Below, in pieces: positions 48,732 through 61,300 of a stretch of DNA of 64,000 nt. The notes beneath the pieces were generated by a model. The model was not told the DNA's origin. It worked only from the letters and a program-made list of their open reading frames with translations, and searched no databases. The translations under genes were made by a program, and so were the position numbers. Origin of the DNA: Bradysia coprophila (lineage: Eukaryota > Arthropoda > Insecta > Diptera > Sciaridae); NCBI RefSeq assembly GCF_014529535.1, contig NW_023503608.1:9350501-9414500 (forward strand). Direction: 5' to 3'. Every line of letters begins with the position of its first letter. Position 1 is the first letter of the stretch.

Positions 48732-50618
48732 ATGGTAGAGCTAAATATATCAAAGTTTAATGAACAAATTCCCAATAACGAAGATGATGAATCGTCCTGT
48801 GAAAATGACTACTATGGATCATCGCCTTTGAAGCAGAAATCGTTATTCACAATCTCAGGAGTATTTATGGACTTTCTGTATTAAAAGGAGATTACAAGAC
48901 GAATAATGCTTCTCCTTATTTTTTCAAGACAAACTTCAACGTCAATGCAAGACCGTTTGTATCTCGACAAAGAAAGAGCATGCAATTGATTGAAAATGTA
49001 TTCAATATTCCAAACATTGATTCCGTGTCTCGTGGTATAAATCTATACTCAAATCCGGATATACTAAATCGCCGTTGCAGTTCGTCTCATATTCGTCATT
49101 TTGATCAATCTGAATCTTTTGATAGTTTCGATCGTCGGCCTGTCGGTTTCATTTTCTTTTTCTTTTTAGTACATCATTTTCACAATTTCTCTAACAGATA
49201 TCTTCTCGGTCTCTGTCACATGGCCTTCATAACTGCTTCGATGATTCACCACGATCATGTGGACCAGTTGCGTTACCAAATGGGACAATTCAAGTGCGCC
49301 TTAGACATGGTATCAGGTTGGGAAAATACATTTTCTTTGTCGCATACTTTGTCAGAGTTTCCACTTTTCAATTTCATATTCAGGGTTTATTTAACATTGG
49401 ATAAATCGGTTCGAGTCACTAACAGTCGCCATCATATAACTATATCGTTGTCAAGTAATGGTTGCTCTGCTGCAATGATTCATCCTAATGGCAAAGTATA
49501 TCAATATGGATCTTTAGTTGAAATAGTCGCTTATGATGGCAATGAGACCAATGATTATGTGTATGTATTCACAAAGGGGCCTTACAGATTTATGTGAAAG
49601 CCCAACTTATGCTTTTAAGTGTTTGTCAAGTTTAGCTTTTTCCCAGAACCTGAGGCAATATCTTAACATTTCGTAGACGGCAAGCATATCTTCAGTATAA
49701 TCGAATCTGTTGCTTGATCTTGATTTGATGCACGGAGCTGTGATTTCAATGATTCAAACAAAATCTTTCACTTCATTCGTTTTAACATGATTTTTACTAT
49801 ATAAAGCGGCGTTAACTAGAGTTTCTATTATTTTGTCGTCGTTGTCGATAACAGATGATACAGCTGTACGCTTTGTCTGATGACTGAATCTTTTGTAAAG
49901 AAAAATGTAGAATTTCTGCTATTAAACATTGCAGGCGATACGCGAAAATGTGGCACAAGGGAATAAGTTTCACTCGAAATAATTGTGCTTTGGTTTACTT
50001 AATCGATCCTGCCGGCACCCGCACAACAAGTGATTCGTTCTCTAACATGCGATCCGATCACACTGTTCCAGTATTTCTCAAGTAAAATCCCAAAATTCCT
50101 TTTTATTAATAATCGTCTATTTCATTTAACTTACGATTAGTGAGTCAAGACACGGTCCCATGTATGCTAAGGACATTATATCTCTCCTACAAAAATCAAC
50201 GTACTGGTGTTCAACGGATGGAGCCGAGGAGTTCCACATCAACGATTTTCGAATTATTCAAACGTCGGATGGTCTTGTTAAGTAAAGTCAATTAATTCTA
50301 GAAGGAAACAAAATTTTAATCTTTCCGCTTTGTAAAGGGTGATGCGCCCGAGTCATCAGTGGTTAATAAAGACAAGTTCCAGAAACAGTTCGGCCACACT
50401 CACTACTCCACAAATTCATTGTACTGCATCGTTAAATCAAAATTCACATCTATTTGTACGGTAATTACAAATAATTTTTGGGATAGACATTCGCATACAA
50501 GATACATGATTTTAGGCGTCTGGAGAAACGAATGCACTTTGATGGCAGTACCTTTGTGGTACGAAATGAAAGCCAATCGGCAGGTTTTGATGAAAGCGAT
50601 CTGCTAAAAGTTTACTGA
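48732..50618 (+). CDS. Conserved insect protein of unknown function, multi-exon
   Basis: Five 3' exons are well supported and join in phase: up to 49560, 49935-50081, 50141-50281, 50338-50460 and 50516-50618. Together they encode a beta-rich run with NGCSAAMIHPNGKVYQYG, MWHKGISFTRNNCALVYL, DPAGTRTTSD, SRHGPMYAKD, then HCTASLNQNSHLFVR and MHFDGSTFVVRNE, ending LLKVY. I recall an uncharacterised insect family with this pattern but cannot name it. There is no signal peptide or obvious catalytic motif. The N-terminal part is uncertain. An ATG at 48732 opens a plausible acidic start (MVELNISKFNEQ) but stops at 48883, and a second frame carrying GDYKTNNASPYFFKTNF takes over through 48980-49560. A cryptic splice or a one-base frameshift near 48865 would join them. 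Low-complexity FIFFFFL at about 49150 may be an unspliced small intron. Confidence 0.7.
49735..49875 (-). repeat. Dispersed repeat family member inside an intron
   Basis: Reading the minus strand gives TCATCTGTTATCGACAACG, ACGACAAAATAATAGAAAC and ACGAATGAAGTGAAAGATTT. It lies in the 374-bp intron 49561-49934 of the unknown gene and explains why this intron is longer than its neighbours. Confidence 0.75.
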
Positions 50619-52137
50619 GTTAAACAGGCGTTCACACTCTGGAGAATGTTTGGTCTTCCGTTAACGTTTGCTTCAATTTAACTAGAAATATTTTTTAATT
50701 TAAATTTGGCTTTAACTATGGGTAGGTATTATCGATGCTGTTTGTATTATCCGTAGCACCGATGCTAAATTTTTGGATGTTTCCATCTGTGTCAATATGT
50801 GCTTATGACAATATATTTTTTCTCTTCGATTTAACTTTCATTACCTTCGCAATTCGATTTTTTTAGGATTTTGTTTTGTGTAAACTTTTTGTGGTTTCGT
50901 TGACTTCAAGTATATCATCAGGTTGTAGAGTAGAATCTATTACTTCCTCTGATTAAGTATTTTCAACAAAGTTAGGGTCTTATGTCAGAAAATCAGTTTT
51001 CTTGAGGAGGAAAGTGATTTTTTACTCTTTTCCTCAAAAACACACATAAAATGAACAAAATCGGCAGGCAAAGGATTAGTTTTATGATACGATTTTTTAC
51101 GATAACAGATTACCATATTTTTAGGAATGACATTCAGGGTTTAGAGGTTCTTTAGAGGTATTTTGAGATTATGCGTCATCAGTTCGAACTTCCGTTTAAT
51201 TCGTTTCCGTCGTCCTGAACGACACTTTTATTTATAATGACGCATGCACTTTCATTGATAACGCATGTGCAGAAATTGGACATTTTTCAAAAAGATCACA
51301 AAAGATGTGCAGAAGTAGGGAAGATTAGAATATCATTGGAATTATTGGCCATATTCAACTCAAAATGAAACTCGAATATCTCGAAGAAGTCTGAGAAATT
51401 TCGTTGGACACAAGCTTCTTGTTCGTGTTGGTTTGTCTTCGGTATATTTGAATTCGATAACTGGGTTGGCATCAGTCCATCATTTGATATATTTTTTGTA
51501 TTTTCGGACAATGCTCGTGAAACAATATGTTGATTTTTCTTCGGTTATTTACTTTGCCTTTACCTTGAATCAAAAGTAGATTGTGCACTTTTTTCGAGGT
51601 ATTAGGTGACGGAAACGTTGAGCAATGGTTCATTATTGTCATCAAATCTTACTACTTTTATAAAAAGGACTTCAGGTTTTTTTGATGCAGAATCTTTTAC
51701 TTCATTCGTTTTAACATACTTACTTTTAATTATTTTAAGACCTCATGCTAGTACCATTGCTAACAGATGTTTAGGCGTTTCTCCAAACCAGTAAGTAAAC
51801 TACGTAATATACTAGGGATGCCCAAAGCTCACGCGATTTTTCATTACACGTATAAATTCGGATAACCAAAGAAACTAATTCCCCATCTGACATGACGTAT
51901 AATGTACAACTTGCGCGAACGTACCTTGCGAGTCCCATTAACGCTGACCAAAGCTCATTAAGTCTTCTCACCGCTATATTATGCAAATGTTGTATACCTT
52001 TAATGAAATCGTTATCTTGATTTATGTAATTTGCATGTCGCCCACGATTGATTTAAGAACAACCCCACTTCTGTGTATATATAAAAATTGTAAGAAAAAA
52101 AAAACAAAACATGAAAGTAGAAGGGGAAGATGTAAAT
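50619..52137. other. Intergenic region between unknown gene and esterase-like gene
   Basis: The two genes converge here. A truncated dispersed-family copy lies at about 51680-51770 (minus strand, GAATCTTTTACTTCATTCG). No gene is recognised; frames of about 60-70 codons lack motifs. Confidence 0.55.
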
Positions 52138-52143
52138 TTTATT
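52138..52143 (-). terminator. Probable polyadenylation signal of the esterase-like gene
   Basis: TTTATT on the plus strand (AATAAA on the minus strand) lies about 170 bp past the stop codon at 52311, a normal 3' UTR length. Confidence 0.45.
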
Positions 52144-52310
52144 AAGTCCAATCCACCTACATTTACTCAACGGCAACGAATAAATAAACTATTTTCTTTT
52201 CATTTATATTTTTATGTACAACCACCGCCGCCATTCTAGTAACAACGGTATTTCTATAAACTTTCCACTTTGAATATTACATATATCTCAAAACCACTTT
52301 TCAGTTCGTG

Positions 52311-55300
52311 CTACGTTGACAAATAGACTGTTTGATAAACGAACAATATTGAAAGAAACAAAACAATTACGCGACTGCTTCCATTATTCACGAATGTGTG
52401 AATAGAACTTCCGGTGTCCGTTGCATTGCAACATTGCGACGCGAAACCTATCACCTTCGGATAGTAATCATTCCAAAATTGCATTGCGTTATAGTTCAGC
52501 GATGTAGAATCGCTCATATTAAATGACCGATCGATTATTAGAACACCCTGCTGTGCGGGTGTGAATGGATCCCATTTTATGTACACGCCGAGTTTTGATG
52601 GTTCTGTGTATTTAGCAAAATTTGACCACAATGTCATGATAATGTCCGATAGTCGCTTGTCGGCATTGTCCCATTGGGTTTGATTTTCCAATTGTATCCA
52701 ATAAGGTAGACCCCAAACGAATATCTGATCGTATCGATGTGGCACGCCAGCCCATTGTGGTAAACCTTCGTTAGCCGCAGTTGTTTTAGGCTTAATGTCG
52801 AACTTGTAGACGTATGTTTCCGACATTTTACTCATGTGTGTCGCTAGAAGTATGGTCGGTGCGGCAAAATTTCGCTCAGTGTTGAAGTCAGTGAATCGTT
52901 TTCGTAACTCAATAGGATCTGTAACTGGCGGATATGGTCGATAGACAAAATTTACAGCGTCCAGTACCGCTTGATTGTTGGTACCACAAGATTCGTTTGA
53001 TTCGAGTGATGAAATCCCGTTCATCACTATATCTTCGATGAATGAGTCATACATTTCACTGGCAATGCCATCGTTCATCACTTCGCCCATTGACACGTCC
53101 AGACTGTCCTCCATATCAGTAAATCCTATCAAAACTGGTACTTTCAACATTTTGCCACGTTCGAAAAGTGTCCGTGGATCGTCCGAAACGAATGGTGTCG
53201 TTATATTGCTGAGACCTGAGAATCAGTTAATTTTAGAATAATAAACAGCACATGAAGAAGATATGTCAGCAATAAGACCTTCATCGATAACTGGGCCCCA
53301 ATCCATGACTGGGCTGTTTTCCATTAATATTTGGGCATCAACCCTCCGTAAACAGCCTAATAAGTCAGCAGTGGGACGGCGAAAACATCCGAAAGCAGAT
53401 GATATCTGATCCAGCGATCCGGCGTATGTTCTAGGCTCACGAACCGATGTCGCACTTAATGATGTTCCTGACATGATGATTGCCTTGTGAAATAAATCGG
53501 TAGACCAGTCACCTGATGTTAAATGTAAACTTGCACTTATTGCACCAGAGCCATGACCCATTATTGTGATCTAGAATTGAGAAAGTTAATGAGAACATTA
53601 TTATGACTGTGAAACTATCACTTAGATTTTCTCCCTTTGTACAAGAAAGGGCAATCGAATTTCAGCCTGGTTATTAGTGTTTATACGGCGAAAATTTGAT
53701 TGCCCAGCCCATTCCTAAAACACCAAAACAATCTTCTCGAGAATATTATTGAGGCTAGTGATTAGATGGATTGATTTTCCAATAATTTTCTTTATAACAT
53801 CTGGATGAATTGGTAAAAGTCTACGTACCGATTTATCATTCCCTCCAAAAAGTTTTATATTCCGATTAACCCACAACATAGCTGCTGATTGATCCATAAG
53901 TCCGAAATTTCCAGGCGCTACAAAGTCCATGCTCGTAAAGAAACCGAATATACCCAAACGGTAAGCGACGGTGACCACCAATAGCTTTTGTTTGAAAACC
54001 AAGTGGAACGGGCTCAGTTCCGAGGCATTTCCGACCGTAAAATCTCCCGAATGTAACCAAACAATTACAGCATAGCCCTCTGGAGGAGGGGGAGCTGCAA
54101 AGGTAGAATTTTATATTTCTTCGGTGTAATTGAATTGGATAAATATAGTTTCTGATTCATTTAAATAATTACGACTATTGGCAAGCAGATTCTTTTTTTA
54201 CACCGAGACACCGAGATTCGGGATGTAAGCCCCATTTATAACTTGATTTTATTTAAGTTTTGAAAGATAGAATATATTGGGAGGAAAAATCGCTTTGTCG
54301 CTGATTTCCAAACAAGAGACTTTTTTTTAAAGATAACATTAGTTTAGATCATTATTTATTTTAGTAGTTGTAGTGGATAGCAGGTGATAATGTAGAGTCT
54401 ACATTGTACAGCCGCACATGAAATAACTTTGATATCTAACTGGCAATTTATCAAAAATTTCGTCAGCACCTTGTCACTTTAAGTCAAGTCAATATGTTTT
54501 AAGTTTAACCACATTATTGTTGAATAGTTCCCATTCTCTTGGAAATTCACTCGCAAAGTAAATAAATGAAACAAATTTTTCGATGTAAATAATTGTGGCA
54601 TTGCGTTTTAATCAAAGCTTCAAATCGGACAATATTTTCTTTTTATGACATATTGCTTTACATTCTGGAAGTTACCGGCATCGAGTTACTCTCTCTATAT
54701 ATGTGACAGGTGAATATAAAAAATAATGTGGAATTGTTACGTGAAACTGACGATTGACGCTGCTGCTCGTACATATATACCATACAGTGTACACATTCCT
54801 GATGAATAATTTATTAGTAGTTTTTGCGTCGATTTTTTTTGTATATTTTTCTTTATTTTCTTTATGCTAATTTCATTTTGCCGAACGAAAATCAGGAAAA
54901 TTAATTGCTTTGTAACTAAATTATGGTGAATTCCATACGACGTATGGCTCTTTATGTTGCCCATACAAAACAAAGAGTTTTAGAACTGAATATGGAAGCT
55001 GCGTATGATATCATGAAATGTAAAATCTTAGAGAATCAGATTAGTTGGAAAGTTAGAATACAAAATCATATCACGAACAGACACGCCATATTTAATGCAT
55101 TGGAAAGAAGATAGTGGGCAAGAGGAGTTATTTATGGACAGATCCCAGCACACATAAAGGGCCATTTTTCGTTAATTTTTTGGATTTTTGACAAATCTAA
55201 TTTTAATATCGCATTTTGCTGACTTGTGATTGCTTATTAAAACCGGAAACTATTTCACGGATGTCCTCAATGAAAATAAGATTTATGAAAATGTACCCAC

Positions 55301-58300
55301 AAAATGACTTCAGATCTGGGATTAAAAAAGAGGTCACAACCTGTTTACTTAAGTCTTCAACTAGATCCCTCCCAATAATCGACTGCAAAAATATAAAACT
55401 ATGGGGAAGAATCTAGTTGAAGAGGATCGAGTGGTTTTGACTTGACCTCTTTTTAGGTCCCAAAACTCGGATCAGAAGTCATTTTGTGGGTACATATTCA
55501 TAAAACTTTATTTTCGTTGAGGACAGCTGCGATTTGGAAAAACTGATACACACGGCTATATCATCTGTTATCGACGACAATGACAAAAATAAATGATGAC
55601 ATCTATCTTACATAGTCGTATTTATATAGCGAAATAGATGTTAAAGCAAATGAAGTGGAAGATTTTACTTAAATTTTTCGAAAATACGCTGATCCAATAC
55701 TCTTTCTAGCAAACAAACTTCGTTTTGACGCTGTCAAAATACCCCCTTATTTCTATGATTGTAGATTGTTGACTAATTTCTAATTTCACATGTAAAATGC
55801 AAAGGCATATTTACCACAGCAATGAATGTAGCTAGGTTGCTAGAGAGAGTATTGGCTGGTCAAATACACCAATAGATTCGATAATTGTCTCAAAATGATA
55901 TTTGTGGTCTGTGAAAGGTTATAAGAATCCATTTGGTTAACCTATCGGCGTTTGAGGATATATTGTAGGATATATGGTGTACCACGTTACAAGGGCTGAA
56001 AATTAAGATCTTACAGCAAGCTTTAAAAAAGTTATACAAGGATCTCAGCTCATTTTTTGACTTTCTTTAGATGTCTGTCTCTTGAACAAATTTTTATTTT
56101 TCATATAAATCATTTCATGGGTTTTTTATGTTTGCTACAACATTATTCATTGGCACAAATTTGTTGGGCTAATTAGGCATTTCTGTTGACTATCACAATA
56201 GAGAAAAACTTTCATTTTTAATAATCCAATTAAGCGACATCATTTTTTCACCCTTCGCAAATTTTCGCTTCCTCCACACCGTATTAAGGTCATCCAATGG
56301 GTCTAATTATTGTTATTATTACTTTCTTTTTCGAAATTGTAATTACTTTTCGTAAGAATAATGGAAAAACCTCATTTCATTCTGCCTGTGTGTCATGATA
56401 TTTTCGACATAGTTAATCATTTAAACTATCAAATGTGTCCATGCGATCCGTAAAACATGGCCCAAATTATGGAAAAATCCAATTAGCAATAACCAAACAA
56501 TAAAAACGAGACCGACAAAATATTGTCCCCACAACAGAAATTCGTTATCGCGAATTGCATCAACCTACATAATTTTACATATTTTTATTATTTAAAGGAG
56601 AGACCAAACCACTTTCTTGAAATTCAAATAAAATATGAATAAATTAGGTAAGTACAGCTTTTTCAGACTGACCAACTGTAGTTAAATACTTAAATAAATG
56701 GTGCGCCATTTCCCATTTAATTTATGTATAGTAACTTCGCACGAAAACTTTTGTTTTCTTTTTTTCTAATTCAAAACATCAAAGCAAAGTCATTTTAAAT
56801 AGAGATATTCAATGTGCCAAGAATATAAGGAAAAAATGTTTTAGAAACGATTATCAACTAAGACGACAAAACGGTTTAGAGACTTGTCTAGTATTTTCTT
56901 AATATATGTTAAAATTAACGAAGGAAAGCATTTCAAATAAACCGAATTGTGAAATAAACAAAACAAGTAGCAGAATCAATGGCTTTAAGCCGACACGTCG
57001 AAATAATTTGGAAACATTAGCTCAACAAAATTCTGAAAAAATTGAAGACGATAGTAGGTTTAAAGCATTGAACGACTCTAAACAAGTAAAGACACAGGCT
57101 CGTTAAAAGATCAAAGCTCTTACCTTGGCAAGTTCTCGACCTCTTAATCTTTCAGTGGACATATTAATTTAGTTGCACTATTCGATGCTAAGGTCGATTC
57201 TTTTCGAATCCTTCTATGAAGTCTAACCCGCTAAATTTAAATATAAATGAGAGTTTCGGGCAAATATGTATCTATTTAAAATGAGTCTACTCTAGCTCAA
57301 TTTTTTGAATGTATTCTACAAATCCACTAATATGAATGCGTCAAACCTGATTATAAAACATAAAAATCAAATTGGCGAAGAAATTATTGCAGACTTTCAA
57401 TCAAATTGAAGAGGGGTAATCCTAAAGACTGATAAACCTTATACAACATACATCCATGCAGCTGTGGTTGAATTGAGAACATTTAGACCGATAATTTTTA
57501 ACCTTTTAAATGTTTTCTTGGCTTATGTCGCTCGATTTCAGCAAAAACAAATGTACCACTAACAAAAAAGGCGAATCAGTGTTATGAGATTGATAAAAGC
57601 AACGTAGTTGTAAATGTGTCTCCAATATATTTTTAAAATGATATTGGTCAAGGAATATAAACTAAAATGATTAGGCGAAAATTCCGCATTATTTTTTGCG
57701 TACTGAATTTGCACTAGAAATGACTTTGACTTTTTTTTTGCTGTCTATATGGTTTCTTCGGACGTAGCCTTGACGGATCTTATATAACGAAACCAGTTAT
57801 TCTTTGCTACAAAATCAAGTATTGTGTTTTTTGCTCATACAGCTTGATAATAACGTATCCCAAACAGCAACTGAGGTATCAATGTGTTCTTTGGACTTAT
57901 TGCGACTCAAGCAGGCTGAGTTTGAACTACACTCGCGGAAAAATGAAATTTGACTTATTGTCTGATTTAGGAGTTGTTGCTGTTTCCATTGTGGTGTCAG
58001 GTAAAATCTTGATTTTATATTCTATTCTATACAAGCCCCAACCCGAGTATCCAAAAAGGTTCGAATAAATCTAGGAATTCATTGGTTGAACGAAATTTTT
58101 GTGGAAATAAACCACAGCAACGCACTGCTCCTAGCATGAACATAAGAAATATTTGGAGGCTGATGAAGTCACAGTAGGCACTGCGTTTCTTTCGTAAAGA
58201 TAGATGACTTGTTTTCGTTGTATGAGTTAAAACACACAATACAATCAATCTTAAGCGGTAGCTCTCATCACAAAAGCCTCCAAATTGGACATTTGTCAAA

Positions 58301-61300
58301 GTAGCGTTCATGCTAGGAGCAGTGCGTCGACCACAGCAATTCTGAAATTTGAAAATATGTCATTGGAAGAGCTTAGAAAAATGTCATGATTAAGCCCATT
58401 CAAAGTTAATGCGTTAAGTTTCTCCGGACCGGGGCATAGTCATTCACTATTAAACAACTCAAGAAATATGTTTGAATTTGTCACTTGGAAATACAACGGA
58501 TCTTGTCTAGCCGGTTGGAGTCAACATTAATTGCATTTAATGTCATTATCGCATAAAAATAAATCACAACTTTTCGTGGGTTATTAGGTTAAAAATTGTG
58601 TATACAATTCCTCAAACCCAAAAACATATGCGAATAAACCTGGTAAAGGTAAAAACTTAAATCCGAAAAATGTTTCAGCTAAAATTTTAGTAGGTGTAGG
58701 TAGTCTATTGAAAGTTTTCCATGCGTCTAAGCATTTTATGGGAGTATATTTTTATTATGTTGAATTTCGTCGAAAATCGATAAGATATTTACAGCACGCG
58801 ATCCTGAATTTTTAGGGATGAAAACAATTTCACTGCAGATTCTATAACGTTTTACGGTAAAAATGCCGGGTTGTTTTTTAGTTCCTTCGTCTTTGTTTTC
58901 CTTTTCTTTCCATTTTATATATTTATTCATGATGATGTTTATTTACGAATAAATTTACGATTTTGTTTTGATCAATATTACAATTTTTTGATTAACATAA
59001 ATAGACATAGCGATGTACAGGCATAGCGTAAAATGTAGTTGTTTGTTCAAATCAAACGACATAAAAGCAATATTACTGAAAAGAAACGAAATCCATCGAA
59101 CGTTCAGCTTATTAAATTGTTGTAAAGGTGTCATCGACTTATCGTAGATTGTTTTTTTTTTGTTTAGAGACCTCACTAACAGCCTTATAGGTTAATAACA
59201 AGTGCAGTCTGGACCACTGGCCACGTCGAAGTGTGCAAATACAGAGTTATCTGATTTATCTCGCCTGAATGTAGGCAAGACATATTCACAAATTCATCGT
59301 ATTCTGGATCTGTCAGACGAGTCATTCAGTGTGTTCACTGTTGCAGCCACCAAACACATTGCAACTACCCAAATTATGAATCGCTCAAAAAATTTCATGT
59401 GGAATCGAACCCGCATTAATTAGGTTAAAGGCTAGTAACCACTGAGTTTTCCCGTTCATTAGCCGATAGCATTTAACAATTTGGCAAAAGAAAAATGCTG
59501 GGCTTATTCTCGGATGACAAAGAGACTTTTCAAACGTTGCCGCTCAAACGACACTTTAAAATATTATTGTGACAGAACACTATATGTTCAACCTGAACAA
59601 GAAAACGTGTCTGTTATCCATAACATCGACAAAAATAAGTTGAAATGGTATTATATCGTATAAAATGTAATAGTTGAAGTAATAGATTTCACATCATGTA
59701 CTATTGGATACTTAAAAATACGAAGTCAGAGATTCTTAAAGGGAAAAAAAACATTTAAAGACCTTGATGTGATACCACACGTTATAATGGCACTGCAATC
59801 TACTCATACCTCGTAGCTTAAACCTCGCAAATAAGATTTCATTTTTGTGTCTTCTCCTTGCCTAACACAAGCAGCTACCTGACTTCTTAAGACAAAGTCG
59901 GTTAAGTCAGAAGCTAGTTCAATAGGGTTCCGATAATTAATAAAAAACGTAATTTTCCGTAAAAAAACCGAATCGGTAACTGAAATCGTTCGCTCATTCA
60001 TCAGCGAAAGGTTCATAATTAACAACAATAAAATTTACAATAAATTCATCGTTGGAAAATGACCATCGAATAAATTACCAGTAATTTCCCTTCTCGGTCA
60101 AGCAAACACCGTTTTTTTAATACTTTTTTTTTCTTATAAATGAAATTAAATGAAAATTAGCGCTTTTTTACTACATAAAGAAAGTAAAAAAAAAAGTAAA
60201 AACGCTAAATATGGTTGGTGAATTGTATAATAAGGGAGATTTCCTTTCATTTAAATAATTTGCGTGTCGAAGAAATTCAAATGAATGAAATTTCAAAGTT
60301 GACTAACAACCAGAATTTGTATAACGTACAGTTATTACACGGAAAATATAACCTACATAAAAATAACGACTGTACATGTCCATCTTTGGTGTTAGAATTT
60401 CAAGAATTTTTATTCAACTTATGTTCAGAAGAAACGAAAACAGAATTTTGCATTAATCCGAGACCGGTATACCCTTTCTCAGAGGGCAATCATGCCATTG
60501 GGACAGTTATCGAATAAATCATTCGATTTAATCTAAGTATTTCCGACAGACTAAAAAAAATCTTTTACTTCACTTGTTTCAACTTGTAATTTGCTATAGT
60601 TGGGGGCAGTTCAGAATTTTCTTCAGCTGTTCTTTAGCTGATGAAAGGTGTTTATCCGGTTTTACCACCAAGCAAATTCATGCTGAAATTTTACTGCATC
60701 TGACTATATGCAGACAATATGAGATAAAGTTCGTCGATAACAGATTGTAAAAGGTTAAAGGTTCATTACTTCTAAATGTAGTGGCAATTGCAATTTTACT
60801 AGATGCGCGGCATCCCGCTGTTGTTCCCTATGATGGGGTGAAATTTGTAAAAAAAGGAAATTGGCATGTAACCCTAAAATGACCCTTGGTACTGTTGCGC
60901 TGAGGTCGATGGGTCAAGTAAAAACCATAATTAAGAAAGCTTTAAGTGAATTACTTCTTCCGCTGAATCGAATTTTAACCTTAAAGTGATTGATGCAAAA
61001 TCTGCTACTTCAAACGTTTAAGATACATTTTGCTGTTACGTCAATTGTATAAGGTTCACATAAGGTTGCATAAACAACGACTGAATTACTCGCTGAATGA
61101 TATTTCAATCCATATAATATGCTAAGTGTAGCGAAACAACATGAACATGTTCGGCTATGAAATATCTCTTACTTCTCCAGTTTTTTATACTTTTGGCTTC
61201 ATAAAGAACGTACGTACGTACGTAAAATCAATCATTTAATTAAATCCGTCGTAAAATAGGAATGATAAGCAGAAAAAGGATATCATTTCAGATCGGTTGC

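Noticed and set aside
56906..57106. 66-codon hydrophilic frame that could be a small protein
   Set aside because: Lys/Asn/Ser-rich as expected for AT-rich DNA; no conservation visible.
59401..59455. A functional tRNA gene on the minus strand
   Set aside because: The B box is exact but the stems do not close into a cloverleaf and no acceptor pairing is seen; a SINE head fits better.
60215..60517. 100-codon plus-strand frame in the esterase intron
   Set aside because: Some Cys and Pro residues gave it a protein-like look, but no family is recognised and no promoter or splice sites support a nested gene.
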